From assembly GCA_039619475.1 (NCBI GenBank), contig CM077115.1, positions 36,344,083 through 36,408,082 on the forward strand: 64,000 bases of DNA, written 5' to 3'. Of this stretch, positions 14,962 through 29,900 are shown one piece after another. Numbering within the stretch: the stretch's first letter is position 1; each line of letters opens with the position of its first letter. A program made the translations under genes and the position numbers. Source of the DNA: Icerya purchasi. Taxonomy: Eukaryota > Arthropoda > Insecta > Hemiptera > Monophlebidae. The notes under the pieces were generated by a model. The model searched no databases. It was not told the origin of the DNA and saw only the letters and a list, made by a program, of their open reading frames with translations.

Positions 14962-17900
14962 AAAGGTTTTTCAAAGTGCTTCCAAGTGGCAACACTGCAA
15001 CGTAGCGGCGTGAAACGTGTACAGGGTAAAATATTTGACTGTTCGCACACGCTGTAAAAATGCCAAGGCTCCAGCATCAGTACCAAACGAACAAGCGTTC
15101 TAGATGGAACATCCGATTACATCGTATTTTGAGATAATGAAGGTGTCCCGCTCACTCGTTACCTTCCGAAGGGTGAAACCAACAATGCGGCGTACTACTG
15201 CAAGATTCTCCGCGACTTCCGGGATGCCTTGAGTCGAAAAAGGCCGCACAAATTCGGAGGAAAAGAGAAACAGTTCGTCCTGCTGTTACACCATGATGCG
15301 CATCTACATGTTACCCGAATCACGCAAGACCTTTTGGCGAAGCTGGATGGGCCGTGTTCCCACATCGACCCTATTCACCCGGCGTTGCTCCCAGTGATTA
15401 TTATGCATTTCCGCGGCTTAAACAACACTTGGGAAGTGAACGCTTCGGTACTGATGAAGAGGTGCAAGCAGCCGTCACGTCGTTTTTACATCAACAGCCG
15501 ACAATGTTCTATGCGACCGATATTTCCAAACTTTGGTTGTGTAGAAAAATTGGATATCTCAAATGTTTTTTTAAATACAAATTTTCACGTTGTTGCGTTG
15601 CATTCATACTGAGTTACGGAGCGTTGAATATTACTTTTGGAACGCCTCTCGTTTGTACATATTCGTCTGCATACTGTAATGATTAAATATTAACGCGGGT
15701 TTTTGTCATAAACTATAACTACTGAAAATTAAAATTTTATTTTCTTTCAAATCCGCAAATGATGGTAATTTACTCGGTACTTTTCTGGTAAAAAATTCGA
15801 TAAAGGATAAAAGATTAAAAAAAAAGGGGGGGGGTGAAAAAATTGTTTATTACGAATTCACAGCGTGCCCGAGTTAGTGATCCCCAAGATAGAATAAAAA
15901 ATGTTGTGCACAACAAAAATGTTCCTATAAACATATAATTGCAGATGTTTCAATACAGAGTTCTAGATTAAAAAAACGCGAAAAAAAAAAGAACAGTATG
16001 TTACATCAATTATGATCTAATGCAAATTCATTAGCAGCTGCAATAAAGAATAAAAGACGGCTACTTTCCGTTAAAAACAAGAGAACCAACAAGTTCCATT
16101 CGATTTCTCTCTTTGAATGTTAAATGTTTTAATTGCTCTCATTGTTTTTCGTGTAAGAGAGCTGGTTTACTTTTAGCACTTACATTCACCAGTATCAAAT
16201 TGTTTATAACGTAACAAATAGCAATGTTTATGAAATATTCTTCGTGTATAAATGTGCACTGGCTAACCATCGATTCCCTACATTTCCCTTCCCTCTTTTT
16301 TATAATATACCGACATCTTTATCCTAATTAATATTAATCAATCGACATGCAGTACTTAAAACTCCTTCACAATACGTTCGTTTTAAAATTTTATTAAAAC
16401 GGTATTAGTTATCTGCATATTATTCAGAAAAAGGGGTAACATTTTTTTGATTTTTTTTTTTTTTTGATGTGAAAACATCTTATACGGCGTTCCGCTTGGA
16501 AGTAAAAATGTTCGAGCGTTACTCTTTTTTTTTTGAAGCTCATTTTGCATTACGCTCTATATATAGATATAATAGTAGGCTGGGCTGGCTCGTGCTGCGC
16601 GAGAAAAGCCGACGGCACAAGTGAGCGAGAGAAAATGATTGTGAGAGGGGCGGAGAAAAGAGAAAACGCTCAGTTGGTGAGGTGGAAAGAGAACGGCAGA
16701 GGGAGAGATGAACGTGTGCGTGCGTAGCTCGGTTAGTGCTTGGGCTGCTCGTTGCCGTCTACTGTCTTTACTTGTGCGTTCGCCTCATTTCTTGATAATG
16801 TGTTAACCGTGGACGATGATAACATAACAGAAAAGATGAAAAAAGTGCCAGCTTTTGAAAATACATAATCTTGTATTAATTTAACTTCTTCTAAACGCAA
16901 ATCATTTGAAATCGAATGTGTTTTTCGTTTATTATATGACGCTGTAAGTTAAATTTTTTTACAAATCGCACACGGCGCATTCAAATAAATTCCCCCTTAC
17001 AATTTTTTAACAAAATAACTGCGGTAATTAGTTAATAAAGGAAATTATAAAAAACTAAAACTTGTAACGATACAATTTATTGACACGTTATATCACTTTT
17101 AATGCCAGAACTTTATCATCGATTTTTTTCAACATTTGTAATTAATACTAGATTCGAAAAATGCAGTTTGTTTCGTGTCCAAAACTATGTTAAAATTTTA
17201 GTTAGAGAAAGAAATTTCATTTAAATTTAATGTTATATACGGAGAAATGTGAGAAAAACCTAGATTTCCCGTTTTTAAAATATAAAACGGATATATATCC
17301 TGTAAATAAACAACAATTTTGTTAAATTTGTTTGTTCTCGTTTGACTGTAGGAGATATAATTTAAGATATTTAGTTTCATATATATATAGTTGTAAATAA
17401 AGTTTAAAAAAATCTTAAAATCTTTAACCGGCCTTAGGATCGAACCTGTCTGAACAAGTGATACTGCATCTACTTGTTCCACAACTTGATATAGTGCGAA
17501 ACTTTCTTGACATAGTTATCTATATTATACTATTTTTAATAAATAATTATTCTTTCAAATTGCAATTTCCTCTGTGTGTCCGATCGTTTTCGAATTAGCT
17601 AATTATTTTAATTTAGCAGATAAATAAAGAATAAAAAGTTTACTTTAAAATTTGCTTTAAAATTGATCGCAAAACAGACGAGACAAAAATAAGATTGATT
17701 TTTATTAATAATTAAAGGCAAGAAAAAAACAGAAAAAGAAAAATTACGTAGAATTCGTATAAAAGTAAAGACAATAATTTCACGATCAAGTAAAGATATC
17801 TATATTGAAACGGTTGTTTTAAGTTAAGAATGTTTGCTGCAAATTTTGCATAATAAATCTACGTTACTAGGCTCGTATGAATGTTTTCACATCTTCCGAA

Positions 17901-20900
17901 GATCACCCGCGACACTTTCAGTTCTTTTTAAATTAGAGTTTGTACCATGAAGCATTTGCAGCACCACGTTTATAGGAACTTTTTTGTCTAGAATGAAATT
18001 TCTTATTAAAATCTCCAGTTTGAGTTTAACTAGTCGGACACCTTAAACGCACACACATATATGCATATATATAATATATATGTGGACTATAATTATTATC
18101 ATTATAACTGCTTGTTCTTTCCTTTAAACTGAAAATGCGCAAGATCCTAGCAAGCAATAAAATTCAATTTTATGTACAGTTTTTTCAGATAAAAACAATT
18201 TCCCAAAAAATACATATTTTACATTAAAGTGTTTCAGTTGTTTGACGAAAAATTAAAACTTTTTAAAATTCTGATATGCTTTAATGTGCAGCATATTTAA
18301 AGATGAAAAAATGGTTTGCATAAAACTGTACATATTACTACTAACCAGCGGCAGCTTCTTTTTGCTGTAATTTATTATTAACCGAAATTAAAGATTCGAT
18401 AACTTGCGAAGTTGGTCCCTTATGAAACTCGTCCTCTTTGTAATGAAGCGCTTTAGCGTACGCTCTGCACTGCATCGCGCGTTCACCCAGAAGTTGCGCA
18501 TCCAACGGCAGTGGCCCCTGAAATAGACGAAATTATCGAGTTAATAAACATAATATACGTATTATATACGACTTGCGACGGGTATCCCGATAAATGTACG
18601 AATTTTACTTTTTCACAATGTTCCATAAATTCCGCCAAATTCAATACCGCCTGAGTAATTTCGGGAAGATCGGGGACCATAAGCGCTTGTTCTAGAGTGC
18701 GTATTAATTCGTGTTGTAAAGCGGCACTTAATTCGGTCCAACAGCTGACAAAAGCGGCATTAAATAGATCTCTCGCTAACGGCGAATACGTCTGGGCCAA
18801 AGCAAAACAGGACCTAATAAAAATTTTACACTTCAGAATTACTTTCGTTTTTCGACAGCCATCCTAAAGTATTCAAAACATATATCGTTGAAAATTATTA
18901 CAACTGTAAAGTTCTCTCGCGTTCCTATAAACATTACAGCCACCTCTGCCAAATTAAAAGTATTGTATACAGCGATTAAACGCGGCTTCCTCGTTCTTAA
19001 CATAACAATTTAAACATAATCGTCAATAATCCAGTTAATCGGGCGAGAAAAATATACATTATCGCATAAACCCAAAAAACTAAAAAGCAAACCCCATATT
19101 ATTTTGCAAACCAAGATAATTAATACTTCGCACTCGCATGGTCATTACAATGAGAACACGGAAAAAAGTTAAACACGGTAGTTACGGAATATAAGGTCAT
19201 AATTTAAAAAGTTTGAAATTCGCTTTTAAGAATCGCACTGCAATAAAAACTTATTATCTCGGTACATTAAAAGAAATGAAAAAATAAATATTACGATACG
19301 ATTACGACGTAAATAGTGAAAGCGGTTATATCTACCTCTGCGTTACAAAAATTGATGTTTTTCAAAAAACAATTTTCCATTTAAAAATTGATATGTTCAT
19401 CTCGAACTTTTTTATGTTATAACGCAGCACATTTAAAAATTATTTTTAAAACAGATACGAAAGAGAAAAAAAAATGAATCCATATAACTGAAAATCAATC
19501 GGTTTGGTAGCTTTGAGTAATCGCGTGGTTATCGATCTCACAAGCGCAGTTTTAAGGAAACCACGTTTAAAGTGTTTTTGGTTATAATTGCAGTAAGATA
19601 ATTACAACAAGTCATCTGTTCCAGCAACACATAATGTAGTCCTTTTTCGAAAAAGCTTACAAAATTGCAACTTGCTCTTGTCTAATAAGGAGAGGTCACG
19701 ATCTGCGGGTCACCGATTTTGATGAAACTTTGCAGATCGATAGAAGACCATGAGCATATAAACTGTGTAAAATATTAGAGTGCAACGTTTTGATTTACGC
19801 GAGAAATTAAAATTTTTAAAAGCCGAATTTAACGGATGATATACATAGCCGTTTGGACAAAAATATGCAATAAATTCCAGATTATGTTTATATTTAATTT
19901 ATGCAGATGGTTCGGAAGACTGATTATTCCAAAATAAAGTATATTAAACAAAAAAATTATTAAAAAACAATAAAATAATTTAAAAAATTCAATTTTTAAT
20001 TTAATAAAAATTTAAACATGTCATTTATAACATTTATATACTATAAAAACACAAGTTACAATGTATATGTTTTGTGGTGTAGCGGTAAAAGTGACGTCTA
20101 TTTGTACATACTTGGAAATAAGGTTAGGTATATCCGAGTTCGAATTCCCGCGCTGTGTCCCGTAAAATTTTTGATTCTTATATTTTAAATTACCAATTTT
20201 TAACTAATTATTTCAATTCTTTATACATAACTACATAAATATAATAAAGCGTAAGATAAATATGTTTTATACACCACGAATTCATTATATACACATGTAT
20301 ATAAATATAAATAAACAAATATACTCATCTATATATAAAATAAGAGAGTTGATAAATATCAATTATAATTAAAATGCTACAAACTTAATTTTTATTTACA
20401 TAATTTGGGGTGACATAGATCATAAAAACAAATAAAACAGCAATTCCTGCGACATTTACTGCAACATACAAATGAATTATTACCACAAGCGTAAAGTTCT
20501 TTTAATTTTTCATTTGAAAAACAAATTTCATTTACATTTAAAAATATTTCACGTTTATCTGAATGTTTAGAGGGAAGCCATGCACAAAAACTGTCGTTAA
20601 ATAATTTAAATGTTTAAAAATTGTTATTATATTTATGTAGTTTATGTATAAAGAATTGAAATAATTAGTTAAAAATTGGTAATTTAAAATATAAGAATCA
20701 AAAATTTTACGGGACACAGCGCGGGAATTCGAACTCGGATATACCTAACCTTATTTCCAAGTATGTACAAATAGACGTCACTTTTACCGCTACACCACAA
20801 AACATATACATTGTAACTTGTGTTTTTATAGTATATAAATGTTATAAATGACATGTTTAAATTTTTATTAAATTAAAAATTGAATTTTTTAAATTATTTT

Positions 20901-23900
20901 ATTGTTTTTTAATAATTTTTTTGTTTAATATACTTTATTTTGGAATAATCAGTCTTCCGAACCATCTGCATAAATTAAATATAAACATAATCTGGAATTT
21001 ATTGCATATTTTTGTCTAAACGGCTATGTATATCATCCGTTAAATTCGGCTTTTAAAAATTTTAATTTCTCGCGTAAATCAAAACGTTGCACTCTAATAT
21101 TTTACACAGTTTATCTACTCATGGTCTTCTATCGATCTGCAAAGTTTCATCAAAATCGGTGACCCGCAGATCGTGACCTCTCCTTGTAAAACGCATTTTT
21201 TTCTTTTCCGTATTGATAAGAACTCGTCTATCTACGAATTGTATACGTAATTTGTCCGTTTTCTCAACAAACTCATGTACATTTTGTCCTTCAAATTACT
21301 TCCATAATATAAATAAGATACGAAACCTTCAAGGAACATACAGATAACAATATCTGCCGCTAATTCACGATTCTCACACTATAGACGTTTCAGACACGAT
21401 TTAACCGATTAGAACTATCATTATTGTTTTGCGTAATTATGCTGGCGCATCTTGTTAGTAATTTTCTTTTAGACAGATCATTGTATATCAGTGTTATTGT
21501 TGTCAAAACACGATTAGGTAAGGTTATATAGTCTCTTCCTTTTTTCTTCTTTTCGCATCCGGTTCGCTCAAAATTTTTTTATATTTTATCGTACTGTCAT
21601 TTGCTTCGGAAACAACATCATGCATCGTACACCTCGTAGGATTATTTTTGCACATCAGTCTGTGCTGTATTGTCTGGTGTTCCCCGCACTGACATTTCGA
21701 GTCTTTTACCAGACCCCACGCTTCATTATTTCTAAGCCGTACGAGCACACCCGTATTCGCTTTATTGCGCGCCATATTAGCAATCTCTCCTTATGTCCTG
21801 ATGTCAGTGTTTTATAGTTATGATTCCGTTGTTTTTTAGCATCTAAACTTGTTGCCAATGTATATCATCATTCTTCACCTTTTGGACAACGTTCGTGTGT
21901 AGGTTTTTCGTTGGTAGAACTATTATGGTAAAAGATGGTACATATTGTGTCTCTTATTTTTTCAGCTGATTCGCAGTTACGAAATATAATCAATCCTAAT
22001 AGATTGATAATTTATCAATCACTTTAACAGTTAGTTTTCCGTTTCTTCCGTTTCCGTTCTTTACTTGGCACGATTGTAGACACTATCCCATTCTGTTTTA
22101 AGCGCGGCCAATACATTCTTTTTTTTTTTTTTTTTTTTTACTAATGTAATCCCCCCCCCCGTAATGGACAGAATTTTTATTCCATTATATGTTTTCGAAT
22201 TACTCAACATAGTTGATGAACTTCGTATTTCTCCTGTGATCTTTAAACATTTCTACAATTTCAGAAACTTTCATTTTACTTGACGAACTTCCGAAATTTG
22301 TAGTACATTCTCCTCTTTGTGTAATTCGTGTCATTCCGCATACTCTATTTTGTTTTTTCCCCGACATTTTTTTGCAATAAGCACTTTTCACTAAATAACA
22401 TTGAAGTGAATCTACGTTTTATCTGCGCCTCATCACCAGAGACACAGTTAATTCAACTTGATTTTTAGTAGAATTATTCTATTTTTTAACTCTTTCATTA
22501 GGAGTATGGACACGGTGTGCACAGTAGATTGTATAGAGTTACAAATAAGATTATATGTAGATTAGTAAAAAAAATTACACATGCTCATACGCCGACAACA
22601 TTTTTGTACCACCACCAAGACCGAAGTCCAAAGCACTTATTACAAAAACAAATCGTTTGGTGTTTTTTTTTTTTTTTTTTCGGCTTCGACTTTCCGTGTT
22701 ATATGTTTTCATTTTTCTTATTTTTATCGCTAATGTCGCCCCGAAGTTTGCATTCTGGTACTTTAGTTCGCTTCTGATGATCGTCAGTATAAGCTGCCCG
22801 AAACAATAAGTGTTGTATTTTTGGTAACAAATATATTTCATTTTTTATACGCAGTGGTCCGGAAATTATTGTTAATCACTGCGAAAGTTTTAAACGCTTC
22901 AAATCGTTGATTAATTTTAAAAAAAATGACCGACAAAACTATACGAAGTTATGGATTCAGATGGACAGTTATCGCAAATAACAACAATTTGAGAACTTAG
23001 AATTTTAATTCAACATCGTAAATTTTACATTTTACAATATTTGAAATACCGTAATAAAATGAGTAATTCTATATTCAACAGATGAATCAACCTGCACAAA
23101 CGCGATTTATCTCGGTCCTGAATTTATTAACTGATGTCCCAAACTTTCTTTCATTTGTTTCGGGATATTTCGTGCTGAAAGTCTGATTTAGTTTTCTGAA
23201 ACTCGATTTCCGGAAATTAGCAACTGCTCGTCTCTTTATAAGAGCTGATGAGATTCGAACGGCAAATAGAAAGTTGATCTAAGATCCGAATTAAAACTTC
23301 GTACAACACATTTGATGGAAGTGATTTTTTACTCCATATAAGAGAGGTACAACGTGAATTAAGAGTGCCCAAAAACTGTACACACAGCGTAGATGTGCTC
23401 CTCCGATTGTCTCTTTGTTAAAACTGTTCCGAAACGTAAACTATCACATTAATTTATTCACCTCAGAGCCGGCGATGGAGATTCCTTTAGTAAACCAATA
23501 CTCAGTGTCCTTAGCCATTCTAGCCAGTCGTCTTTCGATACTCTTCGATTAGCTGTCCAGGAAGTTTGCAAATTAGGAAGCGACGTATGCATCTGAAAAA
23601 TAAAAACAGAAGAACATCGTATATGCCGATGTATTATCGTGATTTTCGCAGTTTATGTAGATTATAGGAAATAAAAGAAAATTCCGATGTTGTCACAATT
23701 TCATGATTGCTTCTTTCGTTTTGTTTTATAATGATGTTGCTTAATTATAACTCGATTTAAAGAAAAAAAAAACTCCCACTTTTTTTGTTGTTCATTTTAT
23801 ATATTATTAAAGTTTTGTAAATTAATAATTTAACGGCGACTCCGCTGAATTTATACAATGTAAAATGCATTGAAAAGAAATATTTTATTATTTTTTTTTT

Positions 23901-26900
23901 TTTTTTAACGAAATTAAAAATTATTTTTCAATTTAAAATTTTCAAAAAAAAAAAAATTATAAATATACACATATATATATATTAATTAAAAGTATCATTG
24001 CGATTGACGTCCGCGCCGAAATATAAACGCGGTTTTTATGGAAAACCCTTCACAAAAAAAAGTTAAAAATTCGTTTCGATACGCAAACAAAGCCATCTAC
24101 CGGTTCGTCGACAAAATAAGCTTGTAAAATAGTTTATTATTCACTAGCGATAGAGCGCTCGTTGTGCTCGTTACAACAATTTCTCGTTTTATCATAAATA
24201 TTTAAATAAAGGTGTTACTACTTCCAACCCTTCAGATGTTACAAAAAATTTTATTTTACAGTTAATCTTAGTGGCTTTTTGGAAATATGCAACTTGGTGT
24301 TCAGCTTATCGACGCATCCTTTCTTCCCATTTCACCGTTATCCTGTTTTCATTTACGTCGTTCACGATATTTAAATCGGAGCTTTCGTAATGTCAGGTGC
24401 AGTCCTGTCGAGACGCTTTATCAAAAAAGGCGCAGCCCCACATGGTTGGTTTTTAGGAGTATACCACAAGGTGAGAATAAAAAGACGGCAGTCGTCGAAT
24501 AGAAAAATCAAGATTGCCTTAATGGGTTCAGCACAACGGTACATACTTTGAAAAAGTTCGAGACTACGATAATGATTGTGATTTTAAATGATTTTTTTCT
24601 GTAAAATAAAATTTTTCGTAAAACCTAAAGGATTCGGCGGTTACACATTTTTTCAAACACTCACACCGCAGAGATAAATTTTTACACCAAGTACAGCAAG
24701 CGTTTTCTGGCTAATAGGATCATTTTACAAATCGACTTCACTAACAAACCGAGTAGGTGGGGCTCTTTGTTCGCAGTACTAAAACCAGAACTTTCAAAAT
24801 GTAATAATATTTGTCCAACACTAACGAAATAAAAGAAAAAATACAAATACGTATTTAACTACGTTCTTTGTTGGTGCAATCTTTAAGATTCCTTGACTAC
24901 TATTTATTACTCCAAGAATGATCAAATAAAACAATAACGAATATATTAATTTAGCATTATTACTGAACTAATTTTGGAATAAGAGATCTGAAATGTGCGA
25001 TGTGAAAAATAAGAAGATTGATCATAGCGTGTTTAAAAAGAATGCAGTACAATAACGAGAAATATACACGCTAATTAAATGAGAACTTGGTGAATTTCTA
25101 CCTCATATCACTATCTGAGAAAATGTTCAAAAAGGCCATCTTTTTTCTTTATTTTTCTTGCCCTCGTAGTGTTTTGTAAATGGCCTTCTCGATTAATTTT
25201 TGAAACGGGTAATCTTCAACTATAAAGAGGATGTATCAGATTTTCATTCTCTCGAATATTTCTAAAACCGCGTGTCTTTATTAAAAAGTGTTTTGTTAAC
25301 ATCTGTTTCACAAATATATAACTAATATGGTATGACGTAACTCTAAATTCATTTTTTTTTTTTTTTTTTTTTGCTCGGCGAAAGTCACCCATTCTGCGCT
25401 CATTTATTAAAAACGTTTCATATTCGACATTTATCATTTCGGTGGAAAACAGACTTTAGATACAAAATTGCCGATTCAAACTTTCAACGAGACAGTCCTA
25501 AAATGTGTAAATGACGTAACTCGAATTACATAAAACACTGCCACTAAATTTAGAAAATGGCGTCATCAATTTAAGAAATTCCAAAATTACAAATTTATTA
25601 TTGCAACTGATGTTAGATAGAAATTTGAAATTTAAAATTTAAAGTATATCAAAACAAAAAGGGTTAAAAAATTTACTCTTACTTATTGTTTAGCTTAATT
25701 AAATTTCTAATAAATTTTTTCAAACTAAGTTGACATTTGCCTGTATGCTATTGCTGCGATGTCCCCGTCGTTAATTTATATATTTCTTTTTAGTTTCAAA
25801 CATTACCAACACAATAATCAAATTTTTTTATATAATTTCATATTCGAATCTAAAATTAAATGAATTAATATTTAAAATAAGTTTAAATCAATCTACCCGC
25901 TCATTTTATGTTGTTTCTAATTTCATTTCGGTTACAAACTTTTGTAACGCAGAAAGAGGTAATTAGACGATCAAACTTTTTTAAATGTAATATGACATTC
26001 AGATTTGAAATTAAACGAAATAAAATTAACACTTAGCCCATATGTGTATGTTTTCCGCGATTTATATTTTTAAATTATGTTTTTAAGTTTCAAACGGATT
26101 CAAGCGAAACATAGAAACATTGTTAAGTAGATGGATTAATACTTTTAACTAATTCATTATATTGTACAGTAATTTATTTTAAACACCAATTTAAAAAAAT
26201 TATTTAATTTATCAAATACCCCGACGCGCTTCGAAGACATCGACTTTTAACCGTTATTTTTTATCGTTTATATTTTGGCATCGTCTTTATTAAATTTATA
26301 TATTATAATAACTCCCGTGATCATGAAGCTTTGTCTTTGAAACACGTCAGGGTATTTGATAAATTAAATAATTGTTTTAAATTGGTGTTTAAAATTAATT
26401 ACTGTACAACATAAAAGAAACAATGACTGAAATAAAGAGACATAGTAATTCATTATTATATCTTGATATTTGTAGTATAACTACTTTCTTTAAATAAAAG
26501 CTTTGCTTGGATTTATTCTGAACCTGAAGATCATGAGCTCCAGAAACATTTAAAAACACAATAAAATACAAATAATGAAAGTTATAATTGCATCCGCGAA
26601 TATTAAAATTGTTAGAGCCCCAATTTCATGTACATATATAAGAATTGTTCGTTATACATATATATGATTTTTGTTCATATTATAAGATTAGTGTAATTAA
26701 TAAGTAAGATATACACGGTAGCCATATTTTTTTTCTTCTTCAAAACAGATGTCCCCGACTTTTCTCACAACTTTTTTTCCCCAGTCGTAGGTATAATAAC
26801 TCTATTTATTTTCCCAATATTTCGTAAAATTTTTATTATGCAATAATCAAAAGATTAAAATAAAATTACTATTTACTCGTAAGAGAGAAGAAAAATGAAT

Positions 26901-29900
26901 AATTTACATTTTAATAAATTACACTCAAATATATTTTATAATTTATTTTAAAAAGTGTCCGCTTTTTTATTATTTTATTCTACTTCATTTATATATTTTT
27001 TAAAAATGTGATACAATATGAACCTATTCATATTTAAATTTGTTTTTATTACTGTTCATGAGTTAATTTACTAAACAACTTTTTTACTAACCAGTTCAAT
27101 TTAAGAGAAATTGTAAAAAAAAGTACTAAATCATATTAACGTATTCTACAGTAATATTTTATATACTTCCAAAAACTTCTTCTTTTTGTTTAAACCATAA
27201 ACTCTGTAAAAAATTAGGACTTCTTAAAATTCGTAAAAAAATTATAATTGCACACTTAGAGGAAGCGAAAAATTTAAATCAGAAAAGAACAGAATTCCTA
27301 AAACTAAACCGATTTCCAGTAGTAGCTTTGAAATACATATTTCTTAACAATAAACATCGCCCGCATAATAAAAAGGTTAACCAGTTCAAACAAAATCGAA
27401 ACAAAAAAGAATAATTATTACCCGTTTGATTGTAGTTGTCTCTGATTGATTAACTGCGATATCTGCTCTTTTCTGGCGTACCTGTTTTTTATTCAACGTG
27501 AACTCCTCTTCTATTTCAATTGTATTGTTCTGCGGAAACAAAATTCGCATTTGTTAAAAAATTTAACAAAAGTACTTAATGAATTACTTATTGGAATGAA
27601 ATATCGAACATATTCATAGTAAGAAAGTGTACCGTAGTTACTATTTTCAGCTGTAATTGGAAGAGAAATCTCAAAAGAAAAAAAAAAACAAAAACATACG
27701 AGTATATACATACGTAAAAATTTGTTATTTTAAATTTATCATTCGTTGACGAATTTTACGTCTCAATTTTGGTTTCACCATATGACTATGAATTCTAAAA
27801 TGCTAAAATGGATAGTAAAAATTGGACGAAATCTTGGAGAAGAAGAAATTAAAATAGAAGAAAACAGAGGAAATTTGAAACGGCCTAATCACGAGTAGAG
27901 GAGTAAAATGGAAAAACAATAAAATCAAAATATTTCTCGGTACAGTCCTTAAATCTAAAACAAATACTAGAAAGTTTAACGTCGCAATGGAGAAATTCAA
28001 CAATTCAATAAGAGAGAATACGGTATATCGAGCGATATTCGAGGAATTATGTGGGTTGATAGGTAAACGAATATCAAGGTAAAGAACAAAACTGATAAAA
28101 CTGTATCGAAATCAAAAAAATCAGGTACTTTTTCGGGCGTAATGCTGGAAGCGCTGAAAATAGATAAATTAAAAAACATTTTATTTAAATTCTTCAAGTT
28201 CACAAATAAAATTTAATGCATGAAAAACATATTCATTTTTTTATGTATCCAATTTTATCTTAGTCTTTTGTTGAAATATAACAATAAAACTCGAATTGAA
28301 TTATATTCACTCGTTTAATTACCGTAGCCATTAAAAATAATTTCATTTTCACAATACGCCAACAAGTAAACAGCACATACGGCACAAGAGAAGTTGAGTA
28401 TGAGTAGAAATGTGCAACTAATTGCGCTATTATTAATACTATTTTAATATACTTCGTAAAATATATTTAAGATTTTTATATTTTCACTAGAAGATGTTTA
28501 CAAAAGTACCTTTGCATACAGTAGTAGAAAGTGTATTATTTATAACGATGATACTGTGTACTTTTTAATAAACTCATTTATCCTTTTCTCAAATTTCTTC
28601 GAAATTTGTTCTGCTCCTTTTTTAAAATTTCAGAAACTTATATACATGTACAACGCATGCTTAATTAATTTTGAAGAACAAAAATATCTTAACTAGCGTA
28701 AGCAAATATCCCGATATGTAAAAATGTTAGTTTTTCAAACATAAACTTTTCTATATTTATTATAATTTTTTTATTATTATTAAAATTTTAAGTAGTTACC
28801 AGCAATTATGTACCAAAATACCACTGTTTTTTTGTTGTTTTTTTTTTTTATTTTTTATTATATTATATAAATTATCTCCTTTTAAAATTTCAAATAATTC
28901 TTAAAATTACAAAACCTTAATAAATAAATAAAAAAAAAAAAACGATTACAAAGTATAAATTCTTGTAGATGGAGACCGTTTGACCAATGGTTTGTCCGTA
29001 TCTCCTCTACATTACACGATATCTAAAGAGAAAAAGCTATCGACTTAGATTATAACATCATATTCTTTTTTTTTTTCTTTAATTTGGTGGTTATATATCT
29101 TAATGGTGTCTCAATAGTATTATTTTTATTCTTGAACCAGTTGTAGTTTTCTCCGATGTTATGTTCAGCTCTTATGTGCTCGAATTTGGAACAATATAGA
29201 AAAATATGATCCGGTGAATCTGTTTCGATATTGCATTCTCTGCATTTATCATCATTTATTATGCCTATTTTTTTTTAGATGTTTAGCGAAATTACCATGT
29301 CCCGACAAAAATTGGGCTAGAAAAAAATCTGGATTGAGTAGTTTGTTCTTCAATCTATCCTTGATTCTGGTTAATAATCCATACGTTCGTCTCCCTGTTA
29401 ATTCTTGCTCATAAGTGTTTTGCCATTGCTCCAGGTATTTCGATTTTACTTCTTTTATTTTCAGTATTACCATTGTGGACTATCACTATGGTTGTTTTTG
29501 GTTACCTTTATCTCGTTAATCATTTCCAACTGTAAATACACTGGCATAATTCCATACGAAGATGTATAGGAAACCGTTCTATATGCAGATGTTATATTTA
29601 AGATGATTTTTCATTGTTCCATTTTAATTTTCTTTTTGTTTTTTACCGAAATGTTAGGAAATTAAATCAAGGAACTATATTCCGTTATAGATCTGAACAG
29701 CGCTGAGTAAAGAATTTTCCTATCCACAAATTTTAAACTAAAACTTCTGTTATATATACCTATACTAGTTTTGTGTAATATTTTTTAATTTTATCCATGA
29801 CGTAGCCAACATGTTTGCTGAAATTGAGATTTTCATCTATATACATATGCCCAAATATTTAATTTCCTTGCTAAATTTAAGAGGCTTATTATTCAACTTT

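Noticed and set aside
18050..18090. ATATATGCATATATATAATATATATGTG-type palindrome as a regulatory hairpin
   Set aside because: Simple alternating AT sequence; palindromy is expected from composition.
20075..20146. Functional tRNA gene in foldback element 1
   Set aside because: The T-arm stem pairs poorly and no anticodon or acceptor stem can be drawn; only the promoter boxes are convincing.
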